From a virus, in the IMG/VR virus record IMGVR_UViG_3300025086_000247, positions 1 to 23,576 of that record: a stretch of 23,576 bases of DNA; one strand, 5' to 3'. A model generated the notes under the pieces. It worked only from the letters and a program-made list of their open reading frames with translations, did not search any database and was not told the DNA's origin. The position numbers and the translations under genes are program-made. The stretch's first letter is position 1, and each line of letters starts with the position of its first letter. This document shows, piece after piece, positions 6,601 to 12,650 of the stretch.

Positions 6601-7647
6601 GTGGCTATATTTATTAACGACAATGGTACGCTGAAGGAGCTAGACACAGACTCGCAGATTGCTGTCCGTGCTACAGCCAACACGCTTCATCAGGTGAACT
6701 TTATCGTCGTTAATAACGGCGGTACATTGGCTACGGTCTGGAATGCTATATACAACACGACCAGAGCTACCGCGACAACGCGCTCTACGGCTACGACTCG
6801 TGCAACTGAAACGAGTCAGTCCACCAGTAACTCAACGACTACATCGTTCAATACTACGACTACGTTTGGTACTAGTAAGAGCACTACAACGTCGTTCAAC
6901 ACGGCATTTGCGACGGGTACTAGCAGGAATACCACTACGTCGTTCAATACTACGACTACGTTTGGCACCAGTAAGAACACGACTACATCGTTCAATACGT
7001 CTTTCGCCACAGCTACGAGTAGAGGGACAAGCAGAAATACATCAACCAGCTTCAACACAACGTTTGGAACTAGTAGAAACACATCAAGAAACACTTCAAG
7101 GTCTACGAGTAGAAGCACAAGTTTCTCTACATCGTTTTTTACTACCGTAGGTGGCAAGCCATCGGAGACTAGCCGCAACACAAGTAGAAATACCTCGTTC
7201 AATACGTCGTTCTCTACATCGTTCTCTACTTCGTTTAACACGAGCAGGGGTACAAGCAAGAACACAAGCACGTCGTTTAACACCGCTTTCAATACCACGA
7301 CTTCGAGGGGCACAAGCAAAAGTACAACAACCAGCTTCAACACGACCAGATCGACTGGAACGAGTAAAAGCACCTCGACTGCGTTTAACACCACCACCTC
7401 TAGGGGCACAAGCCAGTCCACGACCACTTCGTTTAACACGACAAGAGCGACAGGCACTAGTCAGTCAACTACAACGACGTTCAACACAGCGTTTAACACT
7501 ACAACGACATTCAATACAACGACGACTTTCAATACCAATACTGTTATATTTGAGCGATTAACTGCTACTGGTAATGACACTGAGGTTACGTCTGGTAGCG
7601 CACATAACGCTAGATATCACGACGGATCGCAATGGACGGAAGACTAG
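6601..7647 (+). CDS. Thr/Ser/Asn-rich fibre with four-residue period
   Basis: A 348-aa protein with GTG start (AGGA 8-9 nt upstream). Residues 1-50 form a non-repetitive head (FINDNGTLKELDTDSQIAVR). Residues 51-314 consist almost only of T, S, N, F, R, K, G and A in tetrads such as TSFN, TSRN, TSKS, TTTF. Residues 315-348 are a non-repetitive tail (YHDGSQWTED). N-T-S/T sequons occur about twenty times. Cys is absent and acidic residues are nearly absent in the repeat. The most likely role is an elongated fibre or spike that contacts the host; the fold is unknown. It is followed by a glycosyltransferase-like gene, and glycosylation of this fibre is a hypothesis. It is not a known family to me. 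Confidence 0.6.
   Translation: MAIFINDNGTLKELDTDSQIAVRATANTLHQVNFIVVNNGGTLATVWNAIYNTTRATATTRSTATTRATETSQSTSNSTTTSFNTTTTFGTSKSTTTSFNTAFATGTSRNTTTSFNTTTTFGTSKNTTTSFNTSFATATSRGTSRNTSTSFNTTFGTSRNTSRNTSRSTSRSTSFSTSFFTTVGGKPSETSRNTSRNTSFNTSFSTSFSTSFNTSRGTSKNTSTSFNTAFNTTTSRGTSKSTTTSFNTTRSTGTSKSTSTAFNTTTSRGTSQSTTTSFNTTRATGTSQSTTTTFNTAFNTTTTFNTTTTFNTNTVIFERLTATGNDTEVTSGSAHNARYHDGSQWTED
6751..7542 (+). repeat. Low-complexity tetrapeptide repeat region
   Basis: A long stretch of codons for TSxx tetrads. Larger 16-residue units are also seen near the start (TTTSFNTTTTFGTSKS, TTTSFNTAFATGTSRN, TTTSFNTTTTFGTSKN), including a 26-nt perfect direct repeat at 6844-6869 and 6940-6965, 96 nt apart. Synonymous codons vary between units, so expansion was followed by divergence. 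Repeats of this kind can expand, contract or be misassembled. Confidence 0.85.
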
Positions 7648-7796
7648 AGGACGAGTTAAAGGCTATAAACAAGCGCATAGAAACAATGCTCGACATAGTC
7701 CTTGAGCATTTCGGTGACTCAGAAGATCGTTTCGATGAGTTAGAAAAGATGATATCTGACCTCAAGGATGGTGCAGGGGCTAAAGATGCCGATTGA
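7632..7796 (+). CDS. 54-aa coiled-coil micro-protein
   Basis: A short frame whose ATG overlaps the fibre gene by 16 nt; its stop overlaps the start of the next gene. The product (MDGRLEDELKAINKRIETML, then DIVLEHFGDSEDRFDELEKM and a short acidic tail) is one charged amphipathic helix with hydrophobic heptad spacing, a typical small coiled coil. No Shine-Dalgarno sequence is obvious, so it may be translated by coupling to the fibre gene. It could be a fibre chaperone or oligomerisation partner; that is a guess from position. It exactly bridges two secure genes, which supports it as a real gene. Confidence 0.55.
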   Translation: MDGRLEDELKAINKRIETMLDIVLEHFGDSEDRFDELEKMISDLKDGAGAKDAD

Positions 7797-8661
7797 CCAG
7801 TTAGCTATTGATGATCGCCTTGGCAATGCTGGGGCGCACTTCTTCAAGAGCGGCAACATTCTTAGAAACCCTAAGTGCAATTCCTTAAATCTAGCTAGTT
7901 TGCTGCCCAAGCGCGGCCTGTATAACACCAACCTTGAGTACGATCTTTGGTATTCAATGGGGGGTAACAAAGAAATACACGGCTACGTTTACACCGATGC
8001 GCTTGAAGACTACTTGTACATAAAGCCAGCCAATCAGCATTTCGCTGAAATGGCTATGTATGCAAGTGTAAAGCTTGACCCAACCGGATATGGCGAAAAG
8101 CTAGTTGATCAGATGGGCAAGGGTATTGCGGACAAGTACAGGCTCAGACGCTCAAGCGTAAAGCACAAGTTCGTCATATTCCTGCCCGGAACTAACTGCA
8201 TAAAGAAAGTCTTTGATTGGGATAAAGCAAAAGCCGCCGTTGATCAAGGCGCTGTTATAAAGCCTCACCCTATTTCCAGCGTATCTTTGGTGGTTCATCT
8301 AAAAAACCTCTATGGCGAAGACAACGTCTTAGAGAAGAAAGAGTCTGGTCATGAGCTTATGCAGGCCGCAGACATTGTGGGCTGTTGTTGGAATAGCGAA
8401 ATGGGCATAGCGGCAATAGCCGCAGGCAAGGGCTTTCATCTATTTACAGACCTCAAATGTAAAAGTCATGGCACATACGATCCCATATACAAGGCGATAC
8501 TAAGCGGTGGCAACTACAGAGATAACCTAATACGGGTATTTGACAGTCCTTTTAGCGGTATAATTTACGGCAAAAGCGATGATGCGCTAGATCGCATAGC
8601 GTCTTTCTTCAACCAGTTTTCGGAGGTTCCTCACATTGAACCCAAAAATACTAGTCCGTGA
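7786..8661 (+). CDS. GT-B-like glycosyltransferase candidate (capsule-synthesis type)
   Basis: A 291-aa protein. The ATG at 7786 is preferred over 7768 because AGGGG lies 6-7 nt upstream of it. Residues 127-135 form a beta strand (HKFVIFLPG). A KPHP motif is at 159-162. After a further Rossmann-like stretch (ELMQAADIVGCCWNSEMGIA, 190-209) comes a small-residue loop before AAGKGFHLF. KPHP followed by a Ser-Glu/Gly loop is the arrangement of GT-B enzymes such as capsule-synthesis (KpsC/KpsS-like) and CDP-glycerol transferases. Donor and acceptor are unknown; the upstream Thr/Ser/Asn fibre or a host surface glycan are both possible. Length is short for a full GT-B, so the N-terminal domain may be reduced. 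Confidence 0.5.
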   Translation: MPIDQLAIDDRLGNAGAHFFKSGNILRNPKCNSLNLASLLPKRGLYNTNLEYDLWYSMGGNKEIHGYVYTDALEDYLYIKPANQHFAEMAMYASVKLDPTGYGEKLVDQMGKGIADKYRLRRSSVKHKFVIFLPGTNCIKKVFDWDKAKAAVDQGAVIKPHPISSVSLVVHLKNLYGEDNVLEKKESGHELMQAADIVGCCWNSEMGIAAIAAGKGFHLFTDLKCKSHGTYDPIYKAILSGGNYRDNLIRVFDSPFSGIIYGKSDDALDRIASFFNQFSEVPHIEPKNTSP

Positions 8662-9334
8662 GAACGCTTGGAGCGCAATCACAGTAGACTCAATCAAGGC
8701 GAACATGCCTGATTGGGAGCCTGTCCTAATCAAGAAGGGGGCTTCTGGTGTTATTGCTGCGGCACTTGATAATGCAGACGGCATCACTATGTGCGTCCGA
8801 GGCGGTGTCGTTCTTGATATAAAGCTAGAAGACTTGCCACCAGATGAAAAGCTTTCTGCATTCCACATATCTCTATCTAAGCGCGGGGTTTATGTCGATA
8901 ACCCAAATCACGACCAGATATACAACTTAGCCGGTGCGAACATCACTCACGGGACATGGGACTTAGATGTAATCATAGTCAATCCTGACATGTGGGACGC
9001 CGCTCCTGAACAGGATGCGGGTGCCTTGCGCGATAAAAAAATCCTGAAGATGCCGCGCTACATGAACCATAGAGTGGATCGTGTTGCAGAAAGGGTATTA
9101 CCTGCCGCAGAACTCGCTAGATACGGCGTTCTTGGGCATCAAGCAAGTGTGTTGAACTATGTCGGCGTATTGACCCACGGCCTCTATGGTGCCGCTAGAT
9201 ACGCATACGCATTAGATCGTGTTACGCCGTTTGTGGGCAATCTCAACGCAGAGAAGAAGGCTCAAGCTGAAGCGTATATAGGTCGATGCAAGAGCCAATC
9301 AAAATTTATCAAAGCTTTAGCGGAGAGTAACTAA
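8636..9334 (+). CDS. Unrecognised protein, GT neighbour
   Basis: A 232-aa soluble protein starting with TTG, chosen because GGAGG at 8622-8626 lies 9 nt upstream; it overlaps the preceding gene by 26 nt. It starts with a strand-helix pattern (PKILVRENAWSAITVDSIKA) and a second strand around ADGITMCVRGGVVLDIK, then a hydrophilic middle (ISLSKRGVYVDNPNHDQIYN) and a helical C-terminus with LPAAELARYGVLGHQASVLN. I see no catalytic motif I can name. Overlap with the GT-like gene suggests a linked role, for instance glycan or fibre modification. A degenerate GT-A domain is one alternative, with low confidence. Confidence 0.5.
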   Translation: MNPKILVRENAWSAITVDSIKANMPDWEPVLIKKGASGVIAAALDNADGITMCVRGGVVLDIKLEDLPPDEKLSAFHISLSKRGVYVDNPNHDQIYNLAGANITHGTWDLDVIIVNPDMWDAAPEQDAGALRDKKILKMPRYMNHRVDRVAERVLPAAELARYGVLGHQASVLNYVGVLTHGLYGAARYAYALDRVTPFVGNLNAEKKAQAEAYIGRCKSQSKFIKALAESN

Positions 9335-9912
9335 TGGCATTAGTTCGTACACGCATATTCTCCATCGTAGATGCTGAGTTTGACCGTGTGTTTGATGGTT
9401 CGTTAGCCATTATGACAGACCCAGATACAGGTACGTTCCCTTTTGCTGAGAGAGAACTGACAACATACGATGACCAAAAGGCGCATATTCGTAGTATTTG
9501 CGAACACTTTATCTCAAAAGATAACGCTTTCTGCTTTAAGACAGAGGATGACGGTCTGTTGCTCACCATGATTTTTGGAACAGTGGCTAACAGCCAGTTA
9601 GATATGTGGGTCTGGCTTGGGGCGGATGACGCTAATGGCAGCAGAAGCTATGTTTATGACACAGCCAATGTTCTTAGCTTTCATACATGGCTGAAGGAAC
9701 AAGGGGTTACTGGCATCCAGAGTCATATTTCTGAAAAAGGTAATCGTCTCAAAGACTTCACTGATGACGGTAACGCGCGAATTAAAGATGTAAGTGGTGA
9801 CTGGGGGATATCAGAGACACTAGAAGATTATTCGGACACAGTCTACTCTGGTCGTAATGTAAGAACACTCACGATGAACAGCAACGCAAACATTGTTGTT
9901 GATGACGATTAA
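9334..9912 (+). CDS. Unrecognised conserved-type protein
   Basis: A 192-aa acidic soluble protein, joined to the previous gene by TAATG. The N-terminal half (FDRVFDGSLAIMTDPDTG, CFKTEDDGLLLTMIFGT) has alternating strands and helices and could be a GNAT-like or similar alpha/beta fold, but the acetyl-CoA motif is not clear. The C-terminal half has a WLKEQGVTGIQSHISEKG helix and a beta-rich tail (VRTLTMNSNANIVVDDD). It sits between the GT-like pair and the small lysis genes. No function is assigned. Confidence 0.5.
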   Translation: MALVRTRIFSIVDAEFDRVFDGSLAIMTDPDTGTFPFAERELTTYDDQKAHIRSICEHFISKDNAFCFKTEDDGLLLTMIFGTVANSQLDMWVWLGADDANGSRSYVYDTANVLSFHTWLKEQGVTGIQSHISEKGNRLKDFTDDGNARIKDVSGDWGISETLEDYSDTVYSGRNVRTLTMNSNANIVVDDD

Positions 9913-9921
9913 GGACAAGCG

Positions 9922-10143
9922 ATGTATATACCTGAAACAATTGACGTGGATGGCACTGAGTACAAGGTCGTAGATCTGCCAGAAAAATTACAGAACCTGC
10001 TGGTAGAGCACTGCAACGCCACCTTACAACAGACGGCGTATGAGCGTTTGTGTGCCACGCTTGCGGATGAGATAGCTCATGGCGTGAAGGATTGGAGTTC
10101 GATGAACACCGAAAGCATTCCAGATTTGAGACCAGTTACATAG
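9922..10143 (+). CDS. Small conserved hypothetical protein
   Basis: A 73-aa protein with AAGGA ribosome site 6 nt before the ATG. The opening IDVDGTEYKVVDLPEKLQNL is a strand-turn-strand followed by a helix (LQQTAYERLCATLADEIAHG), similar in outline to small phage proteins of the IxVDGxEYxLxDL type (for example DUF6447). It may be a small oligomeric or coiled-coil protein. The function is unknown. It lies at the entrance of the small-gene lysis block. Confidence 0.55.
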   Translation: MYIPETIDVDGTEYKVVDLPEKLQNLLVEHCNATLQQTAYERLCATLADEIAHGVKDWSSMNTESIPDLRPVT

Positions 10144-10152
10144 GAGGCTTTT

Positions 10153-10317
10153 ATGTTGGACTTTATAGGCAATGTAATTGTGATCGTTACGGGTATTGTT
10201 ACCGTTGCGTCACTGATTGCAGCAGCCACAGATACGCCAAGAGATGACGAGATGATAGGTAAGCTCTACAAGTTGGTGGACATCTTGGCTCTAAACATTG
10301 GCAAGGCTAAAGACTGA
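10153..10317 (+). CDS. 54-aa single-TM protein, holin-like candidate
   Basis: A short frame with a strong TAGGAGG ribosome site 5 nt before the ATG. Product MLDFIGNVIVIVTGIVTVAS then LIAAATDTPRDDEMIGKLYK: one TM segment (about 4-25) followed by an acidic turn and an amphipathic helix (LYKLVDILALNIGKAK). Homologous short proteins with ATDTPxDD and LNIGKAK are common in marine phages as far as I recall. The shape is suitable for a small holin or holin regulator. It is the first membrane protein of the lysis block. The stop overlaps the next ATG (TGATG). Confidence 0.65.
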   Translation: MLDFIGNVIVIVTGIVTVASLIAAATDTPRDDEMIGKLYKLVDILALNIGKAKD

Positions 10318-10523
10318 TGGACGTTGGCGCTGTTGGTGGGATGTCTCAGGTTAGCTGGAAGCAGGTTGCTGTCCAGAAGCAAGAGGTTCTGAGAACAGGC
10401 GGTGACGGTGAGCTAGTGCGAGAAGCTATACAGACAATAATGCCCACCGTGTACACCATGAAAGATGGCAGAATTACTGTAGAGCAATTAGCTCCTACCC
10501 GAAGAATTAACATCAGCGTTTAG
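10317..10523 (+). CDS. 68-aa hypothetical protein
   Basis: Starts at the ATG of a TGATG overlap with the previous gene. The product is soluble, with SWKQVAVQKQEVLRTGGDGE, then REAIQTIMPTVYTMKDGRIT and a basic end (APTRRINISV). No motif is recognised. Its retention between two tight overlaps makes a real gene likely. Confidence 0.5.
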   Translation: MDVGAVGGMSQVSWKQVAVQKQEVLRTGGDGELVREAIQTIMPTVYTMKDGRITVEQLAPTRRINISV

Positions 10524-10531
10524 GAAAACTT

Positions 10532-10654
10532 ATGGCGGAACTGACAGCGGCGCAAAAGCGCAAAATGATAGCCGAGCTACGTAAAGCATCAAAGCTACAC
10601 GCAGGGCAAGCTGACAGGCTAGAGAAAACCCTTCCAAAGAAAAAAGGCAAGTGA
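10532..10654 (+). CDS. 40-aa basic micro-protein
   Basis: A short frame with AGGAAAA upstream of the ATG and 8 nt after the previous stop. Product MAELTAAQKRKMIAELRKAS then KLHAGQADRLEKTLPKKKGK: a single charged amphipathic helix with a basic tail. It bridges two neighbours without a gap and its stop overlaps the next GTG (GTGA). A regulatory or membrane-surface role is possible but unproved. Confidence 0.5.
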   Translation: MAELTAAQKRKMIAELRKASKLHAGQADRLEKTLPKKKGK

Positions 10655-10818
10655 CCAAAGAAGAGTCAGACTTCTGGCGAGAAGAGGCTTCTGATTCGAG
10701 GCTTGAGGTACTGGTATTCTTATGTCAGATAGCACTGATTGTGACATTGGCGATATTACTGAGGCCGTTAGAAGAGCTATTCAAGAAGCTCAAGACCAAG
10801 GTTTCGTTGCCGTCGTAG
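10651..10818 (+). CDS. 55-aa single-TM protein overlapping another frame
   Basis: A GTG start in a GTGA overlap with the previous micro-gene. The product has an acidic N-terminus (MTKEESDFWREEASDSRLEV), one TM segment (about 20-37, LVFLCQIALIVTLAILL) and a basic helical end (EELFKKLKTKVSLPS). The clear TM and charge layout support expression, but the last 97 nt overlap a second frame that starts at 10722 and continues the gene chain. It is a candidate holin/antiholin or small membrane protein. It could be a spurious frame if the second frame alone is expressed. Confidence 0.5.
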   Translation: MTKEESDFWREEASDSRLEVLVFLCQIALIVTLAILLRPLEELFKKLKTKVSLPS

Positions 10819-10910
10819 TTACGGGAAAGGTCAGTGTGATCTGGTGGCATGCTGTTTCAGAAATGCTTCAAGAGGCTAGACAAGACATGAGAAAAGGTAG
10901 ACTCAGATGA
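10722..10910 (+). CDS. 62-aa alpha/beta protein, out-of-frame overlap
   Basis: Starts 97 nt before the end of the preceding membrane protein in another frame. Product begins MSDSTDCDIGDITEAVRRAI and has an AVVVTGKVSVIWWHAV strand pair and a C-terminal helix with MLQEARQDMRKGRLR. A GAGGT ribosome site is about 12 nt upstream. Its stop forms an ATGA overlap with the next gene, and without it there would be an unusual gap, so it is probably real. Function unknown. Confidence 0.55.
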   Translation: MSDSTDCDIGDITEAVRRAIQEAQDQGFVAVVVTGKVSVIWWHAVSEMLQEARQDMRKGRLR

Positions 10911-11095
10911 CTCCAACAGAGAAGGCTATAGCAAAAATTGATGCCCATGAGCGTGAGTGTGCCGTGCGATATCAAGGTATAGAGCAGCGTCTTGACGCTG
11001 GGAGTAAAAGATTCGACCGCCTTGAAACAATGATCTGGGGAGTGTATGCCGCCGTTGTTCTGGCTGTCGCGTTGCCCCAGTTTCTTTTGGGATAG
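10907..11095 (+). CDS. XhlA-like protein with C-terminal TM
   Basis: A 62-aa protein in ATGA overlap with the previous gene. A charged coiled-coil N-terminus (KAIAKIDAHERECAVRYQGI, then RLDAGSKRFDRLETM) is followed by one C-terminal TM segment (about 43-61, IWGVYAAVVLAVALPQFLLG). This layout is typical of XhlA/haemolysin-type accessory holins that act with a holin and endolysin. It lies in the small-gene lysis block, which supports a lysis role. Family membership is not certain from length and topology alone. Confidence 0.6.
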   Translation: MTPTEKAIAKIDAHERECAVRYQGIEQRLDAGSKRFDRLETMIWGVYAAVVLAVALPQFLLG

Positions 11096-11098
11096 ATC

Positions 11099-11566
11099 AT
11101 GATTATTGAGTCTGTTGCAGCGGCTGGGATGTTGCTCCAGCAGATCAATACGGTCATTCAGAATGTAAATGAGGGCAAGGCTAATGTCGATCAGGCTATG
11201 GCTTTGGTGTCCGATTTTGGCGAAGCCCTCAACACGTTTGAGATTGACCGCAAGTCCTCTGCATTCAAGCCATTATCTAAGAACGACATCTTAAAGCTGC
11301 AAATGCTTCGTAGGTCGCAAGAGCGATATCAAAAAGATTTGAGGGATTTGCTTCTTGTCGCAGACCCTAAGCTGTTGAAGGACTACGATGAAGCAATCAT
11401 GCAGCAAGAGAGGGACAGGAAGGCTCATCAAGCTATGTTGAACAAGAAGCGCAAAGAGCGTGAGAAGCTCATGCACGACATTTCAGTTGGAGCAGTGGCT
11501 TTAATTGTTGGCGGTGGTGTAGCCGTTGGTATGATTTACTTAATTATCAAAGCATTTGGGCCGTAG
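11099..11566 (+). CDS. Membrane-anchored helical protein
   Basis: A 155-aa protein. A hydrophobic N-terminus (IIESVAAAGMLLQQINTVIQ) precedes a long charged helical region rich in Lys/Arg/Glu (DILKLQMLRRSQERYQKDLR, MQQERDRKAHQAMLNKKRKE). A single C-terminal TM segment follows at about 127-152 (VGAVALIVGGGVAVGMIYLI). The start at 11099 has only a weak ribosome site (GGGA). It lies between the XhlA-like and EF-hand membrane genes. It may be a lysis or membrane-remodelling accessory protein. No named family recognised. Confidence 0.55.
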   Translation: MIIESVAAAGMLLQQINTVIQNVNEGKANVDQAMALVSDFGEALNTFEIDRKSSAFKPLSKNDILKLQMLRRSQERYQKDLRDLLLVADPKLLKDYDEAIMQQERDRKAHQAMLNKKRKEREKLMHDISVGAVALIVGGGVAVGMIYLIIKAFGP

Positions 11567-11568
11567 TT

Positions 11569-11895
11569 ATGAACGCAAAGCGGTTAGAAGAAGGTAGTGA
11601 GTACGCTGAATATGACGCAGATGGCGACGGCATCATTACTGATGAAGAGCTAAACACCAGTAAAGAGCTACAAGAGTTGCGGTTGCAGCATGAACGCGCC
11701 GATGCACAACGAGCCATGAGTTGGTTTGCTTTATGGGGCATGCTTTTATATCCATCGCTGGTCGTGGTTAGCGAGTTCTTTGGCATGAATCAAGCGGCCT
11801 CGATTCTCGGTGATATGGCTGCGGTCTACTTTGTATCGGTTGCAGGCATACTTGCCGCTTTCTTTGGCGCACAAGCATGGTCAAATAGGAAGTGA
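11569..11895 (+). CDS. EF-hand two-TM protein, holin candidate
   Basis: A 108-aa protein. Residues 16-27 (DADGDGIITDEE) are a canonical 12-residue EF-hand loop with D16, D18, D20, T24 and E27 as calcium ligands. A charged helix follows (ELQELRLQHERADAQRAM). Two TM segments lie at about 49-70 (WFALWGMLLYPSLVVVSEFF) and 83-104 (MAAVYFVSVAGILAAFFGAQ), ending WSNRK. Two-TM topology next to the spanin pair fits a holin, and the EF-hand could make it respond to divalent ions. Similar EF-hand plus TM proteins occur in marine phages as far as I recall. The start has no strong ribosome site. The calcium role is inferred. Confidence 0.65.
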   Translation: MNAKRLEEGSEYAEYDADGDGIITDEELNTSKELQELRLQHERADAQRAMSWFALWGMLLYPSLVVVSEFFGMNQAASILGDMAAVYFVSVAGILAAFFGAQAWSNRK

Positions 11896-11896
11896 C

Positions 11897-12295
11897 ATGT
11901 GGCAGCTAGCTGGAATTCTTGGGGTTGCTCTCGCCCTGACTGGGGGAGCTTTTAAGCTTTACGTTGACAAGGCAGAGGCAGAGAAAGAGTCGCTGTCTGC
12001 CCAGCTTAGAGTAGCGGCAGACAATCAAGTTGCCCTAGAGTCTAGCGTAGAGCAGCTTAACGACCAGATCATTAAGCAAGAAAGCCGCCAGCAAGAGATG
12101 TATGAGCGTGTTTCCCAGTTGCAGATTGACAATGCAGAGTCCCAGCGTGAGGTGGAGTCGATCAGAAAAAAGTTCGCCAAGCACGACATGACTGTACTTT
12201 CCTTACGAAAGCCGGGGTTGATACAGAACATAATCAATCGCGGAACAAAGGAGGTGCTGAGTGATCTGGAAGCTATTACCGATCCTTCTACTTAG
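11897..12295 (+). CDS. i-spanin (Rz-like)
   Basis: A 132-aa protein. The ATG at 11897 is chosen because it gives an N-terminal TM anchor at once (MWQLAGILGVALALTGGAFK) with AGGA upstream; a longer frame to 11810 only overlaps the EF-hand gene. Residues 23-110 are a continuous coiled coil (AEKESLSAQLRVAADNQVAL, EQLNDQIIKQESRQQEMYER, ESIRKKFAKH), ending with the acidic tail SDLEAITDPST. This is the layout of inner-membrane spanins, which connect to an outer-membrane lipoprotein to fuse the membranes in the last step of lysis. The next gene, overlapping by 35 nt, is the expected lipoprotein partner. Confidence 0.8.
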   Translation: MWQLAGILGVALALTGGAFKLYVDKAEAEKESLSAQLRVAADNQVALESSVEQLNDQIIKQESRQQEMYERVSQLQIDNAESQREVESIRKKFAKHDMTVLSLRKPGLIQNIINRGTKEVLSDLEAITDPST

Positions 12296-12650
12296 CGGCT
12301 GCGGCCTCATAGGTCGTGAGCCATACGTCCCTGAGACAAAGAAAGTTGAGGTCGTTACGGTAGTCCAGCCAGCAGCCGTTTATCATCCGCCCTTGCCTAA
12401 CGCCGTTTCAATGTCACCTGTTGAGTGGAAGGTCTTAACGCCAGACACGATGAGTGAATACCTGCAAGATCTGAATGACGGTAACGCCCCAGTGAACGCA
12501 TATTATGGGGTGTCGCCAAAGGGTTATGAGAACCTCTCCTCCAACATGGCGGAACTGAAGAGGTATATACGACAGGTTTTATCTATAATCGAATACTACA
12601 AAGACTTGTCGGAAGATACTGATGGATCTGGAGGGGATACTACAGATTGA
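12261..12650 (+). CDS. o-spanin lipoprotein (Rz1-like)
   Basis: A 129-aa protein with GTG start and a strong AAAGGAGG ribosome site (12247-12254). The N-terminus is a short lipoprotein signal (MIWKLLPILLLSGC) with lipobox L11-S-G-C14. The mature part starts GLIGREPYVPETKK, with a Pro/Val-rich stretch (VVQPAAVYHPPLPNAVSMSP) and a C-terminal helical part (MAELKRYIRQVLSIIEYYKD). It overlaps the i-spanin frame by 35 nt in another frame, the usual spanin architecture. It is longer than lambda Rz1. The last 29 nt overlap the radical SAM gene. Confidence 0.75.
   Translation: MIWKLLPILLLSGCGLIGREPYVPETKKVEVVTVVQPAAVYHPPLPNAVSMSPVEWKVLTPDTMSEYLQDLNDGNAPVNAYYGVSPKGYENLSSNMAELKRYIRQVLSIIEYYKDLSEDTDGSGGDTTD

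Noticed and set aside
6816-7457. 213-aa open frame on the - strand (Val/Leu-rich, VVVLLLVPLEVV-like repeats)
   Set aside because: It is the antisense of the Thr/Ser/Asn repeat; the biased codons prevent stops. No ribosome site and no neighbours on that strand.
6751-7542. CRISPR array or DNA-level regulatory repeat
   Set aside because: Repeats are diverged, in frame, without constant-length repeats and spacers; they are coding.
6743-7561. Two further + strand frames of 135 and 136 aa within the fibre gene
   Set aside because: Alternative frames of the same low-complexity DNA, Arg/Leu-rich without any domain, created by the repeat bias.
11810-11896. Longer N-terminus for the i-spanin (29 more residues)
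   Set aside because: It lies entirely within the EF-hand gene in another frame, and the ATG at 11897 gives an immediate TM anchor with AGGA upstream.
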